A stretch of 55,818 nucleotides of DNA, taken from NCBI GenBank assembly GCA_026991135.1, contig JALXCD010000095.1, forward strand, positions 1 through 55,818, given 5' to 3'. Under the pieces are notes generated by a model, which made no database searches, had not been told where the DNA came from, and worked only from the letters and a program-made list of their open reading frames with translations. This document shows, piece by piece, positions 1 through 9,000 of this stretch. Within the stretch, counting starts at the first letter, position 1. Every line of letters begins with the position of its first letter. This DNA is from Deltaproteobacteria bacterium. Its GTDB lineage: Bacteria > Desulfobacterota > Dissulfuribacteria > Dissulfuribacterales > QOAL01. The translations under genes were made by a program, and so were the position numbers.

Positions 1-89
1 CCTTTAAAGAAGACGGAAGGCCAGATTTTAACCATATCCCCTTTGCATTTTAACAGTTTGATTTTTGGCGGAATTTTTATAGAAGAATT

Positions 90-773
90 TTATAATAAAT
101 TAAATGACCTTAAAATTTCAGCAAATTCTTGATTTTTTCTGGCAAAGGCACGAAGAGCCCTAATAAAATCCTGAAGTCGTCCTTCCTTTTCTATGCGCTC
201 GATGGCCTCTTCTCTTGCCTGGCGGATAATTGTGCGCCTGTCCCAATAAGCAAAACCTATGACTGTAGCTGTAATAGTGGTGAAGATACCAGCTAATATC
301 CATAAAAAAGTTGTCAGCTGGTTAAATCGTTGGCCAACGTCATCGAAACGGTTATCTACTTGATCAAATCGCTCATTCACCTGATCAAACCTTTTATCTA
401 CCTGTTCAAATCGCTTATCCACTTGTTCAAACCTTTTATCTACTTGATCAAATCGTTTATCCACCTGCTCAAAATGTTTATCCACCTGTTCAAATCTTTT
501 ATCTACCTGCTCAAATCTCTTGTCAACCAATTCGAATCGTTTATCTATTTCTCTTTGTATTAGGGAAAGCCTTTTATCCATTTCAGAAAATCTTTTATCA
601 ATATAATAAATAACAAATTGCGTATCCTTAGAAAGTCCTGTTGGCAAAGGTATTTTATTCTCTTTTTGATTATCCAATGCAAAAAGGGAAGCTGGCGATA
701 GAAAGAGCGTTATAACAATAGCCAAAGAGAAGACAACTTTGATCGCTTTTTTAACAAGGGATTTCAAAGCCAT
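90..773 (-). CDS. Signal-anchored coiled-coil membrane protein with heptad repeats, function unknown
   Basis: The 227-residue product is not assigned to a named family. Residues 1-32 look like a signal peptide or signal anchor (basic start, hydrophobic core, SPASLFA). Residues 58-153 form a long coiled coil built from heptads of the type DKRFEQV, with eleven consecutive units at 77-153. A single transmembrane helix follows at about 155-175 (the segment with LWILAGIFTTITATVIGFA). The last 50 residues are charged and probably cytoplasmic. If residue 32 is a cleavage site, the coiled coil lies in the periplasm. The near-identical heptads could be a spacer or oligomerisation rod. It is a monocistronic gene divergent from znuA. 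The ATG at 773 is the first in frame. The function is not inferable from sequence alone. Confidence 0.75.
   Translation of the reverse strand: MALKSLVKKAIKVVFSLAIVITLFLSPASLFALDNQKENKIPLPTGLSKDTQFVIYYIDKRFSEMDKRLSLIQREIDKRFELVDKRFEQVDKRFEQVDKHFEQVDKRFDQVDKRFEQVDKRFEQVDKRFDQVNERFDQVDNRFDDVGQRFNQLTTFLWILAGIFTTITATVIGFAYWDRRTIIRQAREEAIERIEKEGRLQDFIRALRAFARKNQEFAEILRSFNLL
315..545 (-). repeat. Tandem 21-bp coding repeat (11 heptads)
   Basis: Eleven 21-base units encode the heptads DKRFELV, DKRFEQV, DKHFEQV, DKRFDQV, NERFDQV, DNRFDDV and GQRFNQL. The central copies differ at only one or two residues and a few third positions, which points to expansion by slippage or unequal exchange. The copy number could differ between strains. 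Confidence 0.85.
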
Positions 774-886
774 TTTTCATGCCTCAATGGAATTTTAGCA
801 AGTCAACTAAAGTTTAGGCTTGTGAAGTATCTATGTCAATAAAATCTGATTTTTTGGTTGAAATTTTTAAACTAAAGACTATTGTC

Positions 887-915
887 TTGACCTGTTTTTG
901 AGAATCTTTTTCAAT
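887..915 (+). promoter_or_regulatory. Candidate sigma70 promoter of znuACB
   Basis: TTGACC (887-892) is followed after 17 bases by TTCAAT (910-915), which matches the -10 consensus at four of six positions. It lies about 30 bases before the znuA start. I could not identify a zinc-repressor operator with confidence. Confidence 0.4.
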
Positions 916-943
916 AAGATTTTTTAAAAAGGCCAGGAAGGAA

Positions 944-1819
944 ATGGAATCAATATCCAAGGTTAAAAAATTTGTGGTGTTTTTGGCACCTTTTTTTGTT
1001 TTCTTTTCAGCCGCTTCCCTTACCCAGGCATCCACAGGAAAAATCAAGGTCTGTGCCAGTATCCTTCCTCAAAGGTTTTTCATAGAAAAGATTGGCGGGG
1101 AAATGGTAGAGGCAGTGATCATGGTGCCCCCATGGGCAAGCCCTGCCACCTACGAGCCAAGGCCAAGGGAATTAAGGGCTCTTTTAAATTCAAGGCTCTA
1201 TTTTGCAATAGGTGTCCCATTTGAAAGGCAATGGCTTAAGAGGTTTCTTGGCATAAATCCCAAGATAAAGATTGTTCATACTGAAAAAGACATAAGGCTT
1301 TTTCCCATATCAAATGAATCTTCATCAAAAAAGGGCATACTTGACCCCCATGTCTGGCTTGCGCCTAACCTTGTAATGCTTCAGGCAAGAAGGATATTTA
1401 TGGCCCTAAAGGAAAATTACCCTGAATATTCAAAGGAATTTGAGAAAAACTACGCCTCCTTTATATCAGAGCTTGTAGGGCTTGATCTAAAGATTTCAAG
1501 GATCCTTTCGCCCCTAAAGGGTAAATATGTCCTAGTTTTTCACCCTTCATGGGGCTATTTTCTAAGGGCCTATGGCCTTAGGCAGATAGCCATAGAAAGG
1601 GAAGGTAAGACCCCAAAGGGCTCTGAACTTGTAAGGCTTTCAAGGTTTATAAAGGAAAAAGGGATAAAGGCCGTCTTTTTCCAGCCCCAGTTTTCAAAAA
1701 GATATGCCCTTTCCATTGGAGAGTCCCTTAACTTAAAGGTGATAGAGCTTGATCCTTTGGCCCCTAACTGGGAGGACAATCTTTTAAAGGCAGCCAAAAT
1801 GATAAGGGATGCAAACTGA
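944..1819 (+). CDS. znuA: Zinc/manganese ABC transporter substrate-binding protein (ZnuA-like)
   Basis: This periplasmic metal-binding lipid-free SBP of cluster A-I is 291 residues long. A signal peptide spans about residues 1-30. Expected metal ligands visible are the His of DPHVWLAP (H136), the His of FHPSWGYF (H200) and the Asp of ELDPLAPNW (D270). The first ligand, usually a His in a PH(S/T)YEP motif, is replaced: the motif here reads SPATYEP (A68-T69). The His-rich loop of classical ZnuA is also missing. The start is an ATG preceded by AGGAAGG. The gene overlaps the first possible start of znuC and is followed by the permease, so it belongs to a complete importer. Zinc versus manganese cannot be decided from sequence, and the missing His makes specificity doubtful. 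Confidence 0.85.
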   Translation: MESISKVKKFVVFLAPFFVFFSAASLTQASTGKIKVCASILPQRFFIEKIGGEMVEAVIMVPPWASPATYEPRPRELRALLNSRLYFAIGVPFERQWLKRFLGINPKIKIVHTEKDIRLFPISNESSSKKGILDPHVWLAPNLVMLQARRIFMALKENYPEYSKEFEKNYASFISELVGLDLKISRILSPLKGKYVLVFHPSWGYFLRAYGLRQIAIEREGKTPKGSELVRLSRFIKEKGIKAVFFQPQFSKRYALSIGESLNLKVIELDPLAPNWEDNLLKAAKMIRDAN

Positions 1820-2585
1820 TACTATGGATAAAAGGACGGTTATTGAGCTTAATCATGTGGAGTTTTCCTTTAATAAGGCCCCTGTCCTAATGGATGTGAA
1901 CGTAAAGATCCTTGAGGGAGATTTTGTGGCCATAATTGGCCCAAATGGAGGTGGAAAGACAACCCTTGTTAAATTGATATTGGGGCTTTTAAAGCCTACA
2001 AGGGGCCATGTGTTTCTTCTTGGGGAGAGGCCGGAAAAGACCTCCTTTCGTACTGGCTACATGCCCCAGTATGCCACGGGCGAAAAGGGCTTTCCAATAA
2101 CTGTCCTTGAAGTGGTCCTTTTGGGAAGGCTTGGGCTTACCAAAAAGGGTCCCTTTTTTTCAAATGCCGATATCAAAAAGGCAAAAGAGGTCCTTGGGCT
2201 CGTGGGCATGGACGGCCTTTTTAAGAAAAAGGTTGGGGACCTTTCAGGCGGCCAGCTTCAAAGGGTTCTTCTTGCAAGGGCCCTTGTCAGTGACCCTGAG
2301 ATACTTTTTTTGGATGAACCCATGGCAAGTATAGATGTTGGAGGCCAGGAAAGGCTCTTTGACCTTTTGGGAAGGCTTAATGAAAGGATGACCATAGTAT
2401 TTGTAACCCATGATGTGGGGCTCTTATCAAAATATGTAAAGTCTGTAATTTGCGTAAATCAAAGGGTGTATTTTCATAATGCCCCAGAAATAACCAAGGA
2501 CATGTCAAGGCTTCTAATGGCAGAAAGCTGCCCAATGGAACTTGTGGCCCACGGATTTCCACATAGGGTCCTAGGAAAGCATTAA
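1809..2585 (+). CDS. znuC: Zinc/manganese ABC transporter ATP-binding protein
   Basis: This is the ATPase subunit of the metal importer, on the cytoplasmic face of the membrane. It shows Walker A GPNGGGKTT, a Q-loop around MPQY, the signature LSGGQLQR, Walker B ILFLDEP and the H-loop VFVTHD. Its 258-residue length is normal for the family. Two starts are possible: ATG 1809, inside the end of znuA, or ATG 1824 (MDKRTVIELN), which begins closer to the conserved strand. Neither has a strong ribosome binding site, so translational coupling to znuA is likely. It is followed by the permease gene after 20 bases. Confidence 0.92.
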   Translation: MQTDTMDKRTVIELNHVEFSFNKAPVLMDVNVKILEGDFVAIIGPNGGGKTTLVKLILGLLKPTRGHVFLLGERPEKTSFRTGYMPQYATGEKGFPITVLEVVLLGRLGLTKKGPFFSNADIKKAKEVLGLVGMDGLFKKKVGDLSGGQLQRVLLARALVSDPEILFLDEPMASIDVGGQERLFDLLGRLNERMTIVFVTHDVGLLSKYVKSVICVNQRVYFHNAPEITKDMSRLLMAESCPMELVAHGFPHRVLGKH

Positions 2586-2605
2586 ATAGGAAGGCACTAA
2601 ACAAA

Positions 2606-3448
2606 ATGGAAATACTTAACCTTCCATTTATGCAGCATGCCATCATTGCAGGGATCCTTTCAAGTATTGCCTGCGGGATAATGGGGTCTCTTGTGGTTGT
2701 GAACCGGTCTGTCTTTTTGGCAGGAGGCATTGCACATGCAGCCTATGGAGGAGTGGGCCTGGCATTTTTTCTGGCCCTTCCGCCCCTTCCATGCATAATC
2801 GGTTTTAGCACCTTTATGGCCTTTCTAATAGGGGCCCTGACCCTTAGAAAGAGACAAAGGCTTGACGCCATGATAGGGGTCCTTTGGGCACTGGGGATGG
2901 CCATTGGGATAATCCTTACTGATCTAACCCCTGGCTACAATGTTGATCTAATGAGCTTTCTTTTTGGAAGCATCCTCACTGTTCCAAGGTCAGACCTCAT
3001 TGTAATGTTTTTGGTAGATGCATTTGTGATAGTCACGGTTATCTATTTTTACAAGGAATTTTTGGCCATAAGCCATGATTTTGAATTTTCAAAGGTCCGT
3101 GGTGTAAAGGTTGCGCCCTTGCATCTTTTGTTTCTTGTCCTGGTTGCCCTTTGTGTAGTCATAACCATAAGGGTGGTGGGGCTTATTCTAATAATGGCAC
3201 TTTTTTCCATTGCCCCCTATATCTCGGAACGATATTCATGCTCCCTTTTTGATATGATGATAAAATCCATCATCCTAAACCTTTTTTTTGTCTTTTTGGG
3301 TCTGTATCTGTCCTACAGATTTGATCTAACAAGTGGTGCCACAATAATACTTGTGGCAAGCATCTTTTTCTTTTTAGTATTTGGTTTTGAAGCATGCCTT
3401 TCATTTTTTAAAGGTTCACGATTTTATGGGGGGTTATCAGATGGATAG
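2606..3448 (+). CDS. znuB: Zinc/manganese ABC transporter permease
   Basis: This 280-residue integral membrane protein belongs to the ABC-3 permease family (ZnuB/MntB/FimA type). Eight or so hydrophobic segments can be seen, together with the family segment GGIAHAAYGGVG near residue 45, which contains the conserved small-residue/His loop. It forms the channel through which the metal passes after delivery by the 944-1819 product and is energised by the 1809-2585 ATPase. Its stop codon lies 8 bases inside the following thioesterase gene, so the two are translationally coupled. Confidence 0.92.
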   Translation: MEILNLPFMQHAIIAGILSSIACGIMGSLVVVNRSVFLAGGIAHAAYGGVGLAFFLALPPLPCIIGFSTFMAFLIGALTLRKRQRLDAMIGVLWALGMAIGIILTDLTPGYNVDLMSFLFGSILTVPRSDLIVMFLVDAFVIVTVIYFYKEFLAISHDFEFSKVRGVKVAPLHLLFLVLVALCVVITIRVVGLILIMALFSIAPYISERYSCSLFDMMIKSIILNLFFVFLGLYLSYRFDLTSGATIILVASIFFFLVFGFEACLSFFKGSRFYGGLSDG

Positions 3449-3878
3449 GGATATGGATAAGACAGTCAGATATGTAACAGAGCACATAAAAAAACACGAC
3501 CGACTCGTTGATCTATTTGATATGGAGATAATTGAAACTGGTCCGGGTTTTTCCAGACTCAGCATGAAGGTAGGGGATAATCACCTTAATGCCGCAAATC
3601 TATGTCATGGAGCAGTGCTCTTTGCCCTGGCAGATGTGGCCTTTGCCCTTGCTGTAAACTGTCATGGAAAGATGGCTCTGGCAATTGAGGCGGCCATGAA
3701 CTATTTCAGACCTGTAAGACCTGGGCAGAAGGTAATTTGTGAGTGCAGGGAGCTTTTTCAAGGAAGAAGGACAGGGACCTATCAGGCAGAACTTTTCAAC
3801 GAAGATAACAAAAAGGTGGCTTTTTTTAAGGCCACGGCCTTTCGAGTAGATGAAGAGCCTGTAAAGAGACAAGGGTAA
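3441..3878 (+). CDS. PaaI-like hotdog-fold acyl-CoA thioesterase
   Basis: The 145-residue product carries the hotdog thioesterase core, with the helix motif LCHGAVLFALADVAFALA typical of the PaaI/YbgC-like group (conserved HG, Asp as the probable catalytic base) and a later NYFRPVRPG strand. Such enzymes hydrolyse aryl- or acyl-CoA thioesters in the cytoplasm. The start chosen is ATG 3441, preceded by GGGGGGT at good spacing. A longer in-frame extension upstream to 3381 would run far into znuB and is less likely. The gene overlaps znuB by 8 bases and feoB follows 2 bases after its stop, so it sits inside a metal-transport operon with no obvious link to metals. The substrate is unknown. Confidence 0.82.
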   Translation: MDRDMDKTVRYVTEHIKKHDRLVDLFDMEIIETGPGFSRLSMKVGDNHLNAANLCHGAVLFALADVAFALAVNCHGKMALAIEAAMNYFRPVRPGQKVICECRELFQGRRTGTYQAELFNEDNKKVAFFKATAFRVDEEPVKRQG

Positions 3879-3880
3879 AA

Positions 3881-6040
3881 ATGGAAGGGAAAAGGGAACT
3901 GGTCATAGCCCTTTCCGGAAATCCAAATGCCGGAAAGACCACCATATTTAACCAACTTACCGGTGCAAGGCAAAAGGTGGGCAACTGGTCCGGGGTTACT
4001 GTTGAAAAAAAGGAGGGAAAGCTTACCCATAAGGGCTATGAGATTACTGTGGTAGACCTTCCTGGCATCTATTCCCTTACAGCCTATTCCATAGAAGAGG
4101 TGGTGGCGAGAAATTTCATCCTTGAGGAACACCCTGATGTTGTGGTCGATATCCTTGATGCCTCCAACCTTGAACGAAACCTCTACCTTGCCGTCCAGTT
4201 AATTGAGCTAAATATACCCCTTGTCTTTGCCATGAACATGGTGGATGTGGCAAAGGCAAGGGGCATTGTCATTGATTATGACCAGCTTTCAAGGCTTTTG
4301 GGGGTTCCCATTGTAAAGACTGTTGGCACAAGGGGTGAAGGGATAGAAGAGCTCCTTGATATGGTCATCAAGATCTCAAAGGGCGAGGCAAAGGCCTCAA
4401 GGCACATCCATATCAACTACGGAAAAGAGATTGAAGAAGAGATCAAAAAGATTAGACAGATCCTCAAAAAGGACCCTAAACTCAACAAAAGCTATTATCC
4501 AAGGTGGTTTGCCCTAAAGCTCCTTGAAGGGGATAGGGTGGTAGAGGAAAGGGCAAAAAGGTCCCCAATAGGTGAAGAGCTTTTAAGGGCAGTAGAAGAG
4601 AGCAAAAAGCGGGTCTTTGATCTATTTGAAGAAGAACCTGAAACAATTATTGCAGAGGCCCGTTATGGCTTTATTTCAGGGGCCCTTAAGGAGACCATGC
4701 GCCTTTCGGCCGCTGCCAAAAAGACCATCTCTGACAAGATCGACCAGGTCCTTACCAACAGGCTCCTAGGGTTCCCTGTATTTATCTTTTTCATGTACAT
4801 GTTATTTCAGGCCACCTTTACCCTTGGGGCCTATCCGGTTGAATGGATAGAAAAGGGGGTTGAGCTTCTTTCCCAGGTTGTGACAAATGTCATGCCGCCG
4901 GGCCTTTTAAGGGACATGGTTGTTGATGGAATAATAAGCGGGGTTGGCGGTGTCATTGTCTTTTTGCCAAATATCCTACTCCTTTTTTTGGGAATAAGCC
5001 TTTTTGAGGATACGGGTTACATGGCAAGGGCGGCCTTTATTATGGATAGGATCATGCACACTCTTGGCCTTCACGGAAAGTCCTTTATCCCACTTCTTAT
5101 GGGGTTTGGCTGTAATGTCCCTGCCATAATGGCAACAAGGACCCTTGAAAGCAGAAAGGACAGGATTCTTACAATCCTCATTAACCCCCTTATGAGCTGT
5201 TCCGCCAGGCTTCCTGTATATGTCCTTATTGCAGGCGCATTTTTCTCAAAATATGCCGGAGACGTGATCTTTGGTATTTACCTTTTGGGCATCATCCTTG
5301 CCATAATCATGGGCCAGATATTTAGAAAGACACTTTTTAAGGGTGAAACCGCCCCCTTTGTCCTTGAGCTTCCGCCCTATAGACTTCCAACCATAAAAAG
5401 TGTTGTCATACACATGTGGGACAATGCAAAGGTCTATCTCCAGAAGATGGGAGGAGTTGTCCTTGCCTTTTCCATTGTAATCTGGTTCCTAGGGGCCTTT
5501 CCCAAAGATATCAAATACAGCATTGATTATGATTTAAAGATAAAGGCACTTGAAACAAAGATATCCCAAAAGGGCCTTCAGAATAAAGAACTTCAATCCA
5601 TTCAAGAAGAAATCACTAGACTTGAAAAGGCAAAGGAGGAGGAAAGGCTTTCAAAAAGCTATATTGGAAGGCTTGGAAGGGCCATTGAGCCAGTTATTCG
5701 GCCCTTGGGCTTTGACTGGAAGCTAGGGGTAAGCCTTATAACCGGCTTTGTTGCAAAGGAGGTTGTGGTTAGCACAATGGGGGTCCTTTACCAGACAGGG
5801 GAGGATGAAAACGGGCTTAAGGATGCCATAAGAAATAGCGGGATAGATAAATGCTCTGCCCTTGCCTTTATGGTCTTTGTCCTTGTTTATGTTCCATGCA
5901 TGGTTTCCCTGGTAACAATATGGAAAGAGACAGGCTCCTTGGCATGGACATTTTTCTCAATAGGATATCTCATGTCCCTTGCCTGGATCATGGCCTATCT
6001 GGTAAGGTTTGTGTCACACCTTTTCTTTACATGTCCTTGA
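3881..6040 (+). CDS. feoB: Ferrous iron transport protein B
   Basis: FeoB is the G-protein-coupled inner-membrane Fe(II) importer. The 719-residue product has an N-terminal GTPase domain with G1 GNPNAGKTT (about residues 13-21), G3 DLPG and G4 NMVD. A helical domain follows, then the polytopic membrane region with the two Gate motifs (around FGCNVPAIMATRTLESRKDR and near the C-terminus). A charged coiled stretch (about residues 550-595) precedes the last membrane block. No feoA or feoC gene is adjacent. It is the last gene of the znuACB-thioesterase run. Its 3' end overlaps the converging uvrA gene by 27 bases. Confidence 0.95.
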   Translation: MEGKRELVIALSGNPNAGKTTIFNQLTGARQKVGNWSGVTVEKKEGKLTHKGYEITVVDLPGIYSLTAYSIEEVVARNFILEEHPDVVVDILDASNLERNLYLAVQLIELNIPLVFAMNMVDVAKARGIVIDYDQLSRLLGVPIVKTVGTRGEGIEELLDMVIKISKGEAKASRHIHINYGKEIEEEIKKIRQILKKDPKLNKSYYPRWFALKLLEGDRVVEERAKRSPIGEELLRAVEESKKRVFDLFEEEPETIIAEARYGFISGALKETMRLSAAAKKTISDKIDQVLTNRLLGFPVFIFFMYMLFQATFTLGAYPVEWIEKGVELLSQVVTNVMPPGLLRDMVVDGIISGVGGVIVFLPNILLLFLGISLFEDTGYMARAAFIMDRIMHTLGLHGKSFIPLLMGFGCNVPAIMATRTLESRKDRILTILINPLMSCSARLPVYVLIAGAFFSKYAGDVIFGIYLLGIILAIIMGQIFRKTLFKGETAPFVLELPPYRLPTIKSVVIHMWDNAKVYLQKMGGVVLAFSIVIWFLGAFPKDIKYSIDYDLKIKALETKISQKGLQNKELQSIQEEITRLEKAKEEERLSKSYIGRLGRAIEPVIRPLGFDWKLGVSLITGFVAKEVVVSTMGVLYQTGEDENGLKDAIRNSGIDKCSALAFMVFVLVYVPCMVSLVTIWKETGSLAWTFFSIGYLMSLAWIMAYLVRFVSHLFFTCP

Positions 6041-9000
6041 TTTTGGAATATTTCCGAATTTTAAGCTTTTCTGTTCCAAATATTCCTTGAGCGCCCTTCC
6101 TGTCTTTGTCCCCTTTTCCAAAAGGCCTTCCAGGGGACCCTGGTAAAGGAGTTTTCCGCCAAACCTTCCACCCCCTGGGCCAAGGTCAATTATCCATTGG
6201 GCCCTGCTGATTAGTGCAAGATTATGTTCCACTACCACAACTGTATTTCCTAAATCCACAAGCCTTTTAAGACAATCCGATAGCCTTTTTACATCCTCAA
6301 AATGAAGCCCAACACTTGGCTCATCAAGTAGATAGAGCTTTTTTGCCCCTTCTCCCTTTGAAAGCTCCTTTGCAATCTTTATCCTTTGGGCCTCTCCGCC
6401 TGAAAGGGTTGGGCTCTGCTGCCCCAAGGTAAGATACCCTAGGCCAAGGTCCCTTAGGGCCTCAAGCCTTTTCCTAATACCTGGTATTGCCCTAAAATGT
6501 TCAAGGGCCTCATTCACAGTAAGACTCAGGACATCACTTATATTTAGCCCCTTCCAAGTGCAGCCAAGACTCTTTTCATTGAACCTCTTGCCCAGGCAGA
6601 CTTCGCAGGTTGTAAGGACATCTGGTAAAAGCCCAAGTTTCTGCCTTATAACCCCCTGTCCCTTGCAACCAGGGCACATCCCTTCCTTTGTATTAAAGGA
6701 AAAATGGGATGCATTAAGTCCATTCATCCTTGCAAGGGGTGTTCTTGAAAAAAGGTGTCTTATCTCTGAAAAAAGCCCAACAAAGGTTGCCGGGCAGGAA
6801 CGAGGTGTCCTTCCGATTGGGCTGTGATCTATCTCATAGATGGTCTTAATCTCATCTGCCCCTAAAATCCTTCCTACCTTTATATCTTCCTTCCCTTTTA
6901 TCCTGGCAAGGACCCTTTCAAGGAGGGTGGTCTTTCCTGAGCCAGATACCCCGGTGATAAATGTTAGGGAATTTAAGGGAATTTTTATGTCTATATCCTT
7001 GAGATTATTTTCTGAAATGGATTTAACTTCAAGCCACTTGATCTCCTTTCCAAAGGTTACGCCTTTTTCCCTCTTAATTGGTGCCAAAAAGGCCCTTGCA
7101 GTCTTTGACTCCTTACACCTTAAAAGCCCTTTAAAATCTCCTGAAAAGATAACCTCGCCCCCCTCTTTTCCTCCGCCAGGTCCAAGATCAACAATAAAAT
7201 CCCCTTCCCTTATGGTATCTTCATCGTGTTCCACCACAATTACACTATTTCCAAGAGTTGAAAGCCTCTTTAGGCTATTTATCAGGCGCCTGTTGTCAGC
7301 GGGATGAAGGCCAATTGTTGGTTCATCAAGGACGATCGTAAGGCCAGTAAGGGATGAGGCCATCTGGCTTGAAAGCCTTATCCTTTGGGCCTCTCCCCCT
7401 GAAAGGCTTTCCCCTGACCTATCTAGGCTTAGATATCCAAGGCCAAGTTCATTCATAGTCTTTAGACGAAAGATGATCTCTTCAAATAAAAGCCTTGAAA
7501 GCTCCCTTTTTTCAGAAAAATCCCCTTTTAAAAGCCTTTTAAAAAAGGTAAGGGCCTCATTTATCTCCATGGAAAAGATATCTGAGATGTTTTTCCCATC
7601 TATCTTCCAAAAAAGGGCCTCTTTACTGAGTCTTGAGCCGTTACAAAGATCACAGGGACTTCCATCATCCTGGGTGCCAAGCCCAAGGCATTGGGGGCAG
7701 CGGCCTGACTTTGTATGAAATGAAAAAAGAAGCGGGTCTGGTGATGGCAGAGATATAAGACAGGTCTTGCAAAAATACCTGGTGCTAAGGGGAATTTCCT
7801 CCCCGTCCTTTTCAATAAAAAACTCCCCTGAACCCAGGGTCAGAAATCGGGAAATATCTTCCCCAGAAAGACCCTTATGATCCCTTTTAAATGGGCCAAA
7901 TACCCAGTCAATGGTATGTTCTCTATATCTTGAAAGGGGCACACTTTCCCCCTTTTTAAAAAACCTTCCATCCACCCTCACCTCCTCTGCACCAATGCCA
8001 AAGCCCCTTTTTATCTCTTCCTGGTGCCATCCCTTTCTGTTTTTTATCCTGGGGACAATTATCCTTGCATCCCCCTTTGACAAAAGCATCCTTGCAGTTT
8101 CAATGATCTTTTCTTTTGGCACCCTTTTCATCTCCTTTTTGCACTTTGGGCAAAAGGGGCTTGAGAGATTTGAAAAGCAAAGCCTCATGTAATGAGCAAC
8201 TTCACTTAGGGTTGCCACTGTGGACATGGGGCTTCCACGGCTGTTTTTCTGCTCAATGGCAACGGAAGGGCTAAGGCCCTCTATTTCATCCACATCAAAC
8301 CTTTCAAATAGCCTTACAAACTGCTTCATATAGGAAGGAAGGCTTTCAAGGTATCTTCTTTGGGCCTCTTTAAATATCAGGTCAAAGGCAAGGGATGATT
8401 TCCCTGAGCCAGAGACCCCTGTTATCACCACAAACCTTCCCTTTGGGATGTCTATATTTATGGATTTAAGATTATGGTGCCTTGCCCCCCTTATCTTTAT
8501 AACATCCCTTTTAATTTCCTTTTGAATAGACCTATTTGGTGAGACAGGGCCCTTTACGGGTTCCTCTTTTTTCCTTTTAAAAAAGCGGCTTGTTGGCGTA
8601 TCAATCCTCAAAAGATTATAGGGCGGGCCTTCATAAAGAACCCTTCCACCCCTTTCACCACCTTCTGGACCTAGCTCAATGACCCAATCGCTTCTTGCTA
8701 TTACAGAAAGATCATGTTCTACAACTACTATGGTATTTCCAAGCCCCCTTAGCCTTTCAAGCTCCTTTAAAAGTCCCCTTATCTCCCTTGGGTGAAGTCC
8801 CTTTGTGGGTTCATCTATGATGAAAAGGGTCCTTTCTCCGCCTTTTCCCATTAAAAGTCCCTTTGAGATCTTTAGCCTTTGGGCCTCTCCGCCTGAAAGG
8901 GTGTTAAGGGGTTGACCTAAAAGAAGATGAGAAAGTCCAAGGCCTAGTGCAGGAGAAATGGCCCTTTGGATGGATTTTTCATCCTTAAAGAATTCCCCAA

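Noticed and set aside
330-563. Plus-strand open frame rich in Ile/Leu/Phe opposite the heptad repeat
   Set aside because: It is the complement of a repetitive coiled-coil sequence and simply mirrors it; no ribosome binding site.
814-1047. Minus-strand open frame overlapping the znuA start
   Set aside because: No ribosome site, no recognisable features, and it runs through the znuA promoter and signal peptide.
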